Below, piece after piece: positions 8,459-16,841 of a DNA stretch of 64,000 nucleotides; within the stretch, counting starts at the first letter, position 1, and every line of letters starts with the position of its first letter. A model generated the notes under the pieces. That model saw nothing but the letters and a program-made list of their open reading frames with translations, was not told where the DNA came from and did no database searches. Origin of the DNA: an uncultured Coriobacteriaceae bacterium (lineage in GTDB: Bacteria; Actinomycetota; Coriobacteriia; Coriobacteriales; Coriobacteriaceae); NCBI GenBank assembly GCA_944321435.1, contig CALULH010000008.1, positions 1-64,000 of the forward strand. Reading direction: 5' to 3'. Position numbers and translations under genes: made by a program.

Positions 8459-8725
8459 TTAACGGATTTCGTCACAAGCTAAGTCAATTTTAAAAACACA
8501 TACTTTCAGGCATTTTCCGCATCTAATGCAAACACTTTCATCAATGACCGGATACAAAAACCCGTCATCAAATCGTACCATTGAAATCGCTCCCGCGGGA
8601 CAGCAGGCATAGCACGCGCTACAGCCGCAGCACTCAGAGTGATCGGAAAACAAAACTGGCACCGAGCCTATTTTTCTCTCTATCATTTCCGCAGCACTTT
8701 CTTTATCAACTGTTTCAGCTGCCAT
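8459..8725 (-). CDS. Small 2[4Fe-4S] ferredoxin paired with the FrhB-like protein
   Basis: The 88-residue protein carries two 4Fe-4S motifs, CCGCSACYACCP and CIRCGKCLKVC, separated by about 24 residues as in bacterial ferredoxins. It overlaps the upstream FrhB-like gene by 43 bases. In many surface-polysaccharide loci a ferredoxin domain of this kind is fused to the N-terminus of an FrhB/FdhB protein; here it is a separate distal gene. The likely role is to pass electrons to its neighbour, substrate unknown. It is the last gene of the operon. Confidence 0.8.
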   Translation of the reverse strand: MAAETVDKESAAEMIERKIGSVPVLFSDHSECCGCSACYACCPAGAISMVRFDDGFLYPVIDESVCIRCGKCLKVCVFKIDLACDEIR

Positions 8726-9663
8726 TTTTTATAGTGAAGTATGTTTCTTCTTTCAAGGTCAGCCTGCATTGAGCTAAAAGATTCGAGCTCCGACACGTAT
8801 CCATATTTCCACGCAGCAGGCGGCAAGACGGGATGACGCAGTTGATCGTTCCCATTCATAGCCTCTTCAATGGGACGTTTGATACAACGGCAATTTGCAA
8901 ACGCCTCAGCAAACAAACGGGCAGCCCGCGCTGAATTCACCAATACAAGTGAAATTCCCTTACGTGCATCAAGCTGCTGGGACGCAGATCCATCTATGCC
9001 CCAAAAATCGCCCAACGTAAAATCTCCGGGACGCTGAGGTCTTGCATAGGGACACCGATAACAAGATGGCCGATACATGGCCCCTTCGAGAAATCTAGCA
9101 TAGTACGAAGAGTTTAACGGCGTAAATGGTTGAACGCGCCTGTTTTGCCCTTTACGGAAAGCAACGCTCCCTTTCGTCCCCCATCCATATCTCTTGTCTC
9201 TGAATTTAAGAGACTCAACGACCGCATCATCGAGCTCAGTTTTGAGGGACTTTGTTAAATTGTCGCTGCTAGGCACTCCATGACAGACAATATCAGCAGT
9301 TAATAGCCTCTGACAGCCACAACCAATAAATGCCTTAATCGACGCAACCTGACATGGTGTTCCCGTGAACAGCACCCAGTGCCCCGCATCCAGATCATTT
9401 TTCACCTGTGCAAAGGCATCCGAGATATCGCTCTGGACATATTTCGATCCCCGAAGCCGCCCTAGACCGGATGAATCACTTACCCGCACATGGCGAGCGA
9501 CCGTGTTTTGATCAAAAGCACAGCCGTACACCACTCCGCCTCGAGCAATTATCCAATCCGCAAGCGCGGAAAACGCACCACCTGAGGAAGACTGTTCTCT
9601 CACATCATCTTTGTTGTTTATCACCGCATAACACGACTTCGGCACGCTTAGATTAGCGTCCAT
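8683..9663 (-). CDS. Coenzyme F420 hydrogenase/dehydrogenase beta-subunit-like oxidoreductase (FrhB/FdhB family)
   Basis: The 326-residue protein has the N-terminal FrhB block (EQSSSGGAFSALADWII, GCAFD), the substrate/flavin region FTGTPCQVASIKAFI and ADIVCHGVPS, and the C-terminal cysteines CYRCPYARPQRPGDFTLGDFWG. These flavin- and iron-sulfur-binding proteins recur in polysaccharide loci beside pyruvyltransferase-family genes, as here, and are thought to reduce a sugar or lipid intermediate. The start at 9663 follows GGGAGG at 11 bases and overlaps the upstream gene by 11 bases. There is no real coenzyme F420 evidence in this window. Its expected ferredoxin domain is the next gene. Confidence 0.83.
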   Translation of the reverse strand: MDANLSVPKSCYAVINNKDDVREQSSSGGAFSALADWIIARGGVVYGCAFDQNTVARHVRVSDSSGLGRLRGSKYVQSDISDAFAQVKNDLDAGHWVLFTGTPCQVASIKAFIGCGCQRLLTADIVCHGVPSSDNLTKSLKTELDDAVVESLKFRDKRYGWGTKGSVAFRKGQNRRVQPFTPLNSSYYARFLEGAMYRPSCYRCPYARPQRPGDFTLGDFWGIDGSASQQLDARKGISLVLVNSARAARLFAEAFANCRCIKRPIEEAMNGNDQLRHPVLPPAAWKYGYVSELESFSSMQADLERRNILHYKKWQLKQLIKKVLRK

Positions 9664-10771
9664 TGCTCTCCAGCACCTCCCGCAACCACCCTTCAGCATA
9701 TCGTTGGTACTCTACGAACTGGCTATCAATCTTCTCCCAGTCCGTCGGTTTCATTTCGCTCAAGAGCGGAGGCTTCTCGCCGTAAGCAGAAAGAAGCCTC
9801 TCCATCATGTGAAAATCGCCAAGCACGTCGTGTAAGCGAACTGAGTACTTTGGTGGATCAAATACCCCCAGGCACTTATGGAACAATAGAGAGAAACAGG
9901 TTCCGTGAAATGAATCGGTCACAACGTACGAGGCATCGCGAAACAACGCGACCCATCGCTCAACAGCGGGAAACAGCACTTTCTCCCATCTTCTCGGAAG
10001 ACGCTCTTTCCAATCAAGAGATATCTTAACGACATTACAGCCGTTAGCATGCGCCAGTTTCTCAGCATAGCTGGTCAGGTCTTGGCCCTTGTTTAGCTGA
10101 TAGACGAGCACGTATGGCTTTCCATTGTTCTGTACCCCGGGATCGGCAATCCGCTCAAAGGGCTCTCTTCCGCACAAAAGCACCGGATCATGCAGCACCA
10201 CGCCGTTGCTAATGCCGATGCTATCAAGTACATTAACCCCGGATGATTCACGTAACGAAATTGCGTTAAAGCGGCGGAGCAAGTGCTCGACCTCCCTCTT
10301 TTCGATATCTAGCAACTTGCTTCTACCAAAGCTTGCTGCATAGCTTATCTTTCGGCATGCATCAGGCACATGCTCGAGGAAGAAGACCGGATCAACACCA
10401 CCGTTACACTCGTAGTTCCATGTCTGATCGCTACCAACGCAATACACGGCATCAGGTGCAAATTCTCCGCCTTCAAGATATGGCTGTGAAGAACAGAGCG
10501 AAAGGTGCTTCGTGACAAACGGTCGGAAAATCATTCGGGAAATGATTCTATTAGGCATCTGAGCAGCTATCTTTATTAGACCAACTACAGGGTTGGAGGT
10601 TTTCTTCACACACGCCTTCATCCATCCCAATGTGGTCCAATACTCTCTCCGGTAGTCCACAAAAAACGTTTCACCAAAACGAGTCAACACATCTTTTGTT
10701 GCAATGGCCTGCAATGTAGTTCCATAGTTATATGAATCGATGATTGTCGCGACGTATATTTTTTCTGCCAT
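9653..10771 (-). CDS. Polysaccharide pyruvyl transferase family protein
   Basis: This 372-residue protein starts MAEKIYVATIIDSYNYGTTLQ, the usual N-terminus of the family, and carries AVYCVGSDQTWN, SYAASFG, ISLREssG and the C-terminal VVTDSFHGTCFSLLF. The SDxxW and TDSFHG motifs are family signatures. Such enzymes may transfer pyruvate from PEP to form ketals on sugars, although many members in this context are uncharacterised. The frame is open upstream, but homology and the AGGGAG site support 10771. It is AT-rich like its neighbours and is the first of two family members in the locus. Confidence 0.86.
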   Translation of the reverse strand: MAEKIYVATIIDSYNYGTTLQAIATKDVLTRFGETFFVDYRREYWTTLGWMKACVKKTSNPVVGLIKIAAQMPNRIISRMIFRPFVTKHLSLCSSQPYLEGGEFAPDAVYCVGSDQTWNYECNGGVDPVFFLEHVPDACRKISYAASFGRSKLLDIEKREVEHLLRRFNAISLRESSGVNVLDSIGISNGVVLHDPVLLCGREPFERIADPGVQNNGKPYVLVYQLNKGQDLTSYAEKLAHANGCNVVKISLDWKERLPRRWEKVLFPAVERWVALFRDASYVVTDSFHGTCFSLLFHKCLGVFDPPKYSVRLHDVLGDFHMMERLLSAYGEKPPLLSEMKPTDWEKIDSQFVEYQRYAEGWLREVLESNGR

Positions 10772-10785
10772 CCTTAACGATCTCC

Positions 10786-12123
10786 CTAAACTTGAATTGA
10801 AATAACAGACAGAGCCAGACGAATTGCACCAGAAATTACGATCATTCCCAGCAGAGCCCCGCAAACTTGGATCAAATAACGCAGCGGATTCAGATTCATA
10901 TACCGATAAAGAGCGCAGTAGTATGAAATTTGAACAAACATGAAACCCAACACCATCGCTGTCGTGCACGCCAAGGCATCGCCCGTAGCGAGGTATGCAA
11001 GCATCATAAAGAGCAACATGGATGTCACTTGTCCAATACCGGCGAGCATGGCATAGCGTTGCTTGCCAAGCACAATATCTATCCCCTTCATAGACGCCGT
11101 GAGAAAAGAGAAAAGGGACTGAAAGCCCACGATGCCAACCATAGCCCCACCAAGCTCATAACCATCGCCAAACACAATCACAATGAGCGGGTTACCCAAA
11201 GCAAGGATCAACGACATCGGAAGGACAGCAAGCAACATCGCACGACGCATGTTTCGCTGAGCGAAACGGGCGATTCCTTCAACATTCCCACGCATGGCCG
11301 CAATGTGTTGGTAAAAGACATTTCCGATTGCCTGTCCAACAAAAGTAACCGGAATGTTCAAAAGTTTCTGGGCAACCGAATAATTTCCCAGCACTGCAGT
11401 TCCAAAAAGAGAGCCAATGAACAAAGTCGGCAGCTGGTTTCTGAACTGTACAGCAATATTTGCCGGCATTTGACACACAACGAAGTCTTTATCGCGAGCA
11501 AGCATTTTTTTGCAATATGCAATAGAAACGCCCCCGAGGCGAATGCCGACCGCCCTCTTCATGTGTGCAAGGGTCACGACCTGCCCTAAAGTAACGCCAA
11601 CGTAATACCCTAACGTAAAGAATCCCGCAGTGCCCAGAATAATGGATACAAAAGCCGCAACAAGTTGGTTTATCAGGGGATTTTTCATTAACACGTTGTA
11701 GCACTTCCGCCTGTTAAGAAGCGTGTAGTTAATTTGCACCTGCTGGAGCGTAACAGCATACGCGAGCGTAAAGATACTTATGAGAACTATTCTCGCTGCG
11801 TCATATGCTAGCGCCCAACAATATGCCACGACAAACGGCACAGTGAGAGCGCAAAGAAGCATATTAAGCAGGGACACAGCCCTGTATTGGTTTTCAAGGT
11901 CCTCCAATTCGCACACCATGATCGATTGCGTGAGCCCTAAATCGGAGATTGTATTCACAATTCCGGAAAGAGAATTGACGATCGCCCATGTTCCGATTAC
12001 TTCTGGACCATAAAGCCGCGTAATAATGGGCAGCGAGACAACTGAGCATAGCTGCCCCGCAATTGTGCCTGATGATATTTTGACAACGTTCTTAATGTTC
12101 GACGATATTCTCAAGGCGATCAT
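10786..12123 (-). CDS. Oligosaccharide flippase, Wzx family
   Basis: The 445-residue protein consists of about 12 hydrophobic segments. It begins with the MOP/Wzx-type block SGTIAGQLCSVVSLPIITRLYGPEVIG and has FGTAVLGNYSVAQKLLNIP in the middle. It is inner-membrane and would flip undecaprenyl-linked repeat units to the outside. The ATG shares its A with the TGA of the Wzy-like gene (TGATG), so the two are translationally coupled; a GTG one codon upstream is the alternative start. Substrate specificity cannot be read from sequence. Confidence 0.9.
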   Translation of the reverse strand: MIALRISSNIKNVVKISSGTIAGQLCSVVSLPIITRLYGPEVIGTWAIVNSLSGIVNTISDLGLTQSIMVCELEDLENQYRAVSLLNMLLCALTVPFVVAYCWALAYDAARIVLISIFTLAYAVTLQQVQINYTLLNRRKCYNVLMKNPLINQLVAAFVSIILGTAGFFTLGYYVGVTLGQVVTLAHMKRAVGIRLGGVSIAYCKKMLARDKDFVVCQMPANIAVQFRNQLPTLFIGSLFGTAVLGNYSVAQKLLNIPVTFVGQAIGNVFYQHIAAMRGNVEGIARFAQRNMRRAMLLAVLPMSLILALGNPLIVIVFGDGYELGGAMVGIVGFQSLFSFLTASMKGIDIVLGKQRYAMLAGIGQVTSMLLFMMLAYLATGDALACTTAMVLGFMFVQISYYCALYRYMNLNPLRYLIQVCGALLGMIVISGAIRLALSVISIQV

Positions 12124-13424
12124 CACCTAAGCGGGCAATCATGATTTGCCACGTACTTTGAAGCAGCAATTAAAGCTAGTCCAATGAAGAACACGTAATT
12201 GAAGGATATTTCAACAATCGCCGCAACAATCATGCAAAAGCATATTGTAAACAGCCCCCAGTAACGTACCCCATCGCTGTTCCTAACATAGTAAAACACC
12301 GATAAAAGAAAAGCGCCGAGTCCGACCAAGCCGTAGTCAACCAACAGCTGGAAAACACCATTCTGAGCGTTTCCATATCCAACAAACGCCTTCACGGCCT
12401 CATTGCCGTAACCGTACCCGATTACGATGGATTTCTCTATCACTGTGTAAAGCGACTCATATATTTTAATCCGTCCAGTCAGCGTTAAGTCTTCACCCAA
12501 AATGTCGACAATAACGTGCTGCACAAACGGCAGTTGCATCAAATATCCTAGAGAAAGCAAAATCCCTCCGGAAATAAGAATGAACAGCACAACAGCAAGG
12601 GGCCTGGTCACACAATGGCGTATCGTTGCAGAAAAAAGAGGAAAAAGCATCAAGAAAGCAGCTGCTATTACTGCTGTTGAGCAATACAGCCAGTAACTCA
12701 CTGCAATACTGCAAATTGAAAGTATGTAATATATTACATATCTTATAGTAGAGAATTTATTATTTTTGATATCTGTTTTCACATAGAAAAGCGCTGTTGT
12801 TAAGATGAAAACATAGCTTGTTGAGAATTTATTGCCGCAAAAATAAATTAAGAGATCGTTTAGATTGCTTCGCCCAACGATCCCCATGGCTACTAAAGAA
12901 CACGCCGAGTACATAAGGGAGCAAGCAAAGAACACGTCGATTAGTCGAGTAAAAAGACCCCGTTCCGCATAGCTAATTGCTATGGATGTTAAGCTGTATA
13001 AGCAAACGGCGTAAAACAACCCGTCCAATGCGTTATCCAACGCAATGCTACCCGTTTGCCAACCGTACACCGAAGAGACGATTACTGCGCAACAAAACGG
13101 AATAGAGGCGTTTAGCAACACCTTACTCGCTGCATGAGAAACGATATACAAAAGGCATATACCAATGAACGCGACTTTCATACCCTGCTGCACGACCACG
13201 GGAATACACGTAACTTTATACAAGGCAACAAATATCAGCACGGGAATGACATCGAACTTTGATATGACAACAGAGCCCGTAATCAGCTTCCCCCTACCGG
13301 CTGTTTTTTTAGCCCTGCAACCCCAAGCAGATACGGGGAAAACACCGTCCCCTTCGCTAAGTCTCACCGCCATACCCCGCGCATTATCTGATTTTTCACG
13401 TCCGTCAAGCAACATTGAAGGCAT
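12123..13424 (-). CDS. Wzy-like polysaccharide polymerase / O-antigen ligase-type membrane protein
   Basis: The 433-residue protein has a charged N-terminal region of about 60 residues, then 10 or more membrane segments. A loop LTLTGRIKIYESLYTVIEKSIVIGYGYGNEAV matches the TGR-IW...I--P--G-G pattern of Wzy/O-antigen ligases. It would polymerise repeat units at the outer face of the membrane. I place the start at 13424, where the A of ATG is shared with the TAA of the glycosyltransferase gene. A longer in-frame extension exists but lies inside that upstream gene. Base composition is notably AT-rich around 12700-12850. Confidence 0.82.
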   Translation of the reverse strand: MPSMLLDGREKSDNARGMAVRLSEGDGVFPVSAWGCRAKKTAGRGKLITGSVVISKFDVIPVLIFVALYKVTCIPVVVQQGMKVAFIGICLLYIVSHAASKVLLNASIPFCCAVIVSSVYGWQTGSIALDNALDGLFYAVCLYSLTSIAISYAERGLFTRLIDVFFACSLMYSACSLVAMGIVGRSNLNDLLIYFCGNKFSTSYVFILTTALFYVKTDIKNNKFSTIRYVIYYILSICSIAVSYWLYCSTAVIAAAFLMLFPLFSATIRHCVTRPLAVVLFILISGGILLSLGYLMQLPFVQHVIVDILGEDLTLTGRIKIYESLYTVIEKSIVIGYGYGNEAVKAFVGYGNAQNGVFQLLVDYGLVGLGAFLLSVFYYVRNSDGVRYWGLFTICFCMIVAAIVEISFNYVFFIGLALIAASKYVANHDCPLR

Positions 13425-14470
13425 TAAAGTACTCCCAACTTCGCCATAAACAACAAGAGATGTGCTTGCCGCTTTCGAAGCATGTACACGAACGTTCTTT
13501 GCTTCCACCCAAGTTGGCCTATCGGATACTCCAACACAACCGCCCGAACACAAGCGTCATCCACCATGCTTCTCACTGCATCAACTGCTTCGATCAGCGG
13601 CTTCCCGCTTGCCTGTGGTAACTCCTGGCTGATGCACTTCCTGAGATAGATGAATAGCGTTTTTTGCATTCTGGTTATCGCCTCATGTGGTAGACCGGCA
13701 GCGTTGATCATCTTCAAAGCGATGCCATAAAACCGTAAAGTTGCTTCGAATCTGTCTGGACGATAGGACATCGAAAGAGACCGGGGGTTCGTCCGATAGT
13801 TGTATTGTGTGAAATCACAGGTGATCACCCGCGATGCATACAGAAGGGCATTGAATTTAAAAACGAAGTCTTCAGAAAGGACCTCGCGTTCAGACGGAAA
13901 GCGTAAATCATGTTCTGCAATATACTCAGCCGAAAAGAGCGAACTACAAGACGACATGGGAATAGAGTCGCTTAACGACGGCGCACTACCGCACAAACGA
14001 GGCATAAGCTCGTTGCGAATTTCTTCACCTCGATACTCTCTATTCCCGAGCTTCAACTCAAAAAGCTTTTTGCTGTCATTATCACGCTTGGTGTGCCCTC
14101 CCATAACGCATTCGGCACAAGAACCCCGCATTGCCCCCACAAGGATCTCAAGAGCACATGGGTCAAGCCAATCATCTGAATCGATAAACATGACGTAATC
14201 GGTAGTAGCGGAAATTGCATCAAGACCACTGTTTCGTGCAAAACCGAGACCGGCGTTCCGCTTATGAACAACAGAAACGATATCGCATGATTCGGCGTAT
14301 TCATCGCATATCGCGCCACTTGCGTCCGTTGATCCGTCGTCCACAAGGATAATCTCTGAAAAAGCGCATGTTTGACCGAGCAGGGAGTCAAGGCACTGCC
14401 GAAGATATTTCTCTACGTTGTATACTGGAACTATTGCAGCAACACTCAGGTTTTTTTGGCTTTCGCTCAT
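13424..14470 (-). CDS. Glycosyltransferase family 2
   Basis: The 348-residue protein starts with the GT-A core AAIVPVYNVEKYLRQCLDSLLGQT, followed by IILVDDGSTDASG and the DxD motif MFIDSDDWLDP. These are diagnostic of GT2 inverting enzymes, which add a sugar to a lipid-linked glycan at the inner membrane. The C-terminal half is helical and less conserved. The ATG overlaps the stop of the DUF1919 gene by four bases (ATGA). The transferred sugar is not predictable from this sequence. Confidence 0.9.
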   Translation of the reverse strand: MSESQKNLSVAAIVPVYNVEKYLRQCLDSLLGQTCAFSEIILVDDGSTDASGAICDEYAESCDIVSVVHKRNAGLGFARNSGLDAISATTDYVMFIDSDDWLDPCALEILVGAMRGSCAECVMGGHTKRDNDSKKLFELKLGNREYRGEEIRNELMPRLCGSAPSLSDSIPMSSCSSLFSAEYIAEHDLRFPSEREVLSEDFVFKFNALLYASRVITCDFTQYNYRTNPRSLSMSYRPDRFEATLRFYGIALKMINAAGLPHEAITRMQKTLFIYLRKCISQELPQASGKPLIEAVDAVRSMVDDACVRAVVLEYPIGQLGWKQRTFVYMLRKRQAHLLLFMAKLGVL

Positions 14471-15159
14471 CCCTTACCAACCCCAAAAGACTCATTGATA
14501 TAACTCGTTACATCAAATGCCCGGTTGTGACCAAAAGGCTCATAGGACGTAGGTACGTATTCGTACACTTTGGGGCAGCGCAGCTTAACGCAACAGGAGA
14601 CGCCCGGGTGCTCCCGCGCGCTGAACACGACCTTATGCTCAAGCGGCAGGGCGTCGAAGGCCAGCAGGTCCTCCTCCGCAGCGCCGTTTTGGTCGTTGAG
14701 TTTGTAGAGGATGCGGCCGTAGTTGACGCGGCCGACGCGCGACTCCCACTTGCGCCGAGCGGTTGCCTCGTCGCGGTAGTGCAGCATGTGCAGCTCAACG
14801 TCGCCCACGCGCCCGACGAGGTAGGTGCCCCAGCCGTCGTTCGACCGCAGAGCATCGGCCCACTTGGACTCTTCCGGAGCAACGAACTCGAGGGGTTGTG
14901 CCAGGTGGCCGGGCAGGTCGGAGCAGAGGCGCACGAAGTCGGCTGGCATGATGAACATCCCGACGGTGGGGCTCATCTTCCTGAGCCCGTAGCTCTCGTA
15001 GACCATGCCGCCCCAGCAGTTGTTGGATATGATCGTGAAGTCGGTCACCGAGAGCTCACTCCTCAGCCTGTCCCGAAGCAGCGGGACGGCCACCTCGGAG
15101 CGCCACTTGAGCCTCACAGTCTCCCAGCTGAGGCGCGACAGCTTCCTCACCAAGCCCAT
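14467..15159 (-). CDS. DUF1919 family polysaccharide-locus protein
   Basis: The 230-residue protein contains FTIISNNCWGGMVYESYGL and SPTVGMFIMPADFVRLCSDL, the hallmark blocks of DUF1919, then WGTYLVGRVGDVELHMLHYRDEATARRKWESR. The family occurs in exopolysaccharide clusters and is often placed near glycosyltransferases, but its reaction is unknown. The 5' part is GC-rich like the proximal locus, whereas the last ~110 bases are AT-richer like the distal genes, which suggests a recombination joint inside the gene. It starts 4 bases after the stop of the acyltransferase frame. Confidence 0.82.
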   Translation of the reverse strand: MGLVRKLSRLSWETVRLKWRSEVAVPLLRDRLRSELSVTDFTIISNNCWGGMVYESYGLRKMSPTVGMFIMPADFVRLCSDLPGHLAQPLEFVAPEESKWADALRSNDGWGTYLVGRVGDVELHMLHYRDEATARRKWESRVGRVNYGRILYKLNDQNGAAEEDLLAFDALPLEHKVVFSAREHPGVSCCVKLRCPKVYEYVPTSYEPFGHNRAFDVTSYINESFGVGKG

Positions 15160-15162
15160 CGC

Positions 15163-15729
15163 TCACGCCCCCGCCCGGCGCAGCGAGGCGCCTGACGAGC
15201 TTCGCGGGGGCGCCGGCGTAGACGCCCGGCTCCCCGAGGGAGCGCGTGACGACCGCCCCCCCCCGACGCAAACCCGGTCGGCGATCCTCGCGCCGCGCGT
15301 CACGAGGGAGTTGGCGCCCATCCAGCATCGCTCGCCGATCTCGACGGGGGACGTGACGAGGACGCCAGAAACCCCGTCCTTCCCGAAGGCGTGGTCATGG
15401 TCGTACACGCAAACGTTTGGCCCGAGCATGGTGTGGTCGCCCACACGCACTGACTCCGCAGCCACGATGCGAGCGTTTGCGTTCATGAATACGCCCTCTC
15501 CGAGAACGGCCCGGGCCCCGGGGTTCACCTGGACGAGGCAGTTCTCGCTGAGGTAGAGGCCCGCGCCGACATCGAGCCTGCCGCCCTCGGCGACGCGGAT
15601 CCTTGCCCCGCGTCCTATGTAGACAGGCTTGCCGCCACGTGGCCAGGAGACCTTGGGGCCCAACCCAGCTTTCAGAGCTGTAAGTCGAACGGCGCTCGCC
15701 GTCCACTTGAGCATCTTGGAGAGGTTCAT
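15163..15729 (-). CDS. Hexapeptide-repeat acyltransferase, C-terminus shifted out of frame at a G9 tract
   Basis: The protein starts MNLSKML and has left-handed beta-helix repeats (YIGRGARIRVAEGG, LVQVNPGARAVLGEG) and the YDHDHAF site typical of serine/maltose-type O-acetyltransferases (catalytic His). After RIADRVCVGGG the reading turns into Ser/Arg/Pro-rich sequence. The neighbouring frame supplies the expected ending (AVVTRSLGEPGVYAGAPAKLVRRL). The switch lies at nine consecutive C on the plus strand (15256-15264); seven or ten would restore the frame. The shifted frame stops just before the DUF1919 start, while the restored one would overlap that gene by about 100 bases. It is either a phase-variable gene, a mutation or a sequencing error. 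Confidence 0.75.
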   Translation of the reverse strand: MNLSKMLKWTASAVRLTALKAGLGPKVSWPRGGKPVYIGRGARIRVAEGGRLDVGAGLYLSENCLVQVNPGARAVLGEGVFMNANARIVAAESVRVGDHTMLGPNVCVYDHDHAFGKDGVSGVLVTSPVEIGERCWMGANSLVTRGARIADRVCVGGGRSSRAPSGSRASTPAPPRSSSGASLRRAGA

Positions 15730-16841
15730 CGTGACGCCCCTTTGAGGTAGATCTCGCTCATTCTTCGTGCCATGACATCGGCATCGAATCCAGCAGAGCC
15801 CAGAGCCGCACACGCATCCGCGCTTGCCCGCAGACGCCGGTCCTCGCTTTGCGCGCCGCCCGACGCGACACCAATAAGCGCGTCAGCCCACGCAGAAGGG
15901 CCCTCGTTCAGAGCAAGAAAGCTGACAAGGTCGGTCGCAGCGCATTCGCAGGTAACCATGTCGGAAACCACGCATGGAATTCCAGACGCCTGCCATTCGA
16001 GAACCACGGTCGGAAGCCCCTCGAACAGTGACGGAAGCGCCATGACGTCCATTGCCTGCACTATCTCCGGAACGTTCCGCATCCGGCCCGTGATTGCAAC
16101 GCGACCCCCGAAGCGCGCTTCGGAGGAGATCGCCTTCACGGCCTCACGGTCGGGGCCGTCACCCACAATCACGAGTCGAGCATCGACCCCTCGACGCAAC
16201 ACCTCATAAAACGCTTCAAGGAGAAATCTCTGGTTCTTCACATAGTTGATGTTGCCCACGAAGCCTATCGTCAATGACTGGCCTAGGCCGAGGCGCTCAC
16301 GCATCTTGCGCCGGAGCGTTGGATCGAACGCGAAGCGCCCCGTCTCGATCCCGTTGTGGACTATCTCAAACGGGGCACCCTCGAACAGCCACCTCCCTGC
16401 GTCAATCCCGCAGGCGAGCGCCGTAGTCCAGCTCCGACGAAACAGGGGGCGAAACAGTTTATCTCTCTTAGGGTTGTCACTTCTCGTGTTGTGGCTATGA
16501 GCGATCCGAGCCCCTACGCCAGCAAGCTGGGCAAGGCGAAGCTCCATCCCCATCACCGAGCTGCTACCATGCGCGTGCACAACGTCGTAACGCTTATTTC
16601 TCAGGAGCGAAAACAGATGGTGAGCGTAACGTGCCGTATCAGCCCTCCTGTCCGGGGTCACGACCACCTCGCATCCCAGTGAGCAGAACTCGTTAAGCAC
16701 ATCCGATTCGTTGTTGTAGACTGCTGCGATGGAGAGCTCTAGCCCGTCGAGGGGCATGTGCTTCACCATCGTGAGGATGGAGGAGGTGATCCCTTCCCGA
16801 CGCAGACCGCCCGTAGGGACGATGAGGATCTTCCTACTCAT
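15726..16841 (-). CDS. Glycosyltransferase family 4
   Basis: The 371-residue GT-B protein has an N-terminal GGLRREGITSSIL glycine-rich loop, an AHGSSSVMGMELRLAQL segment, and the C-terminal nucleotide-sugar site FVGNINYVKNQ...VIVGDGPDREAV...LPSLFEGLPTVVLEWQASG. The E-x7-E motif region (FEGLPTVVLE) is intact. It would retain anomeric configuration while extending the lipid-linked repeat unit. The gene overlaps the SDR gene by 8 bases at its start and the acyltransferase by 4 at its end. GC is lower than in the adjacent SDR and MenD-like genes. Confidence 0.9.
   Translation of the reverse strand: MSRKILIVPTGGLRREGITSSILTMVKHMPLDGLELSIAAVYNNESDVLNEFCSLGCEVVVTPDRRADTARYAHHLFSLLRNKRYDVVHAHGSSSVMGMELRLAQLAGVGARIAHSHNTRSDNPKRDKLFRPLFRRSWTTALACGIDAGRWLFEGAPFEIVHNGIETGRFAFDPTLRRKMRERLGLGQSLTIGFVGNINYVKNQRFLLEAFYEVLRRGVDARLVIVGDGPDREAVKAISSEARFGGRVAITGRMRNVPEIVQAMDVMALPSLFEGLPTVVLEWQASGIPCVVSDMVTCECAATDLVSFLALNEGPSAWADALIGVASGGAQSEDRRLRASADACAALGSAGFDADVMARRMSEIYLKGASR

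Noticed and set aside
9653..10969. The 66-codon N-terminal extension of the pyruvyltransferase-family gene
   Set aside because: It overlaps the flippase gene, lacks homology, and MAEKIYVATI at 10771 is the normal family start with an AGGGAG site.
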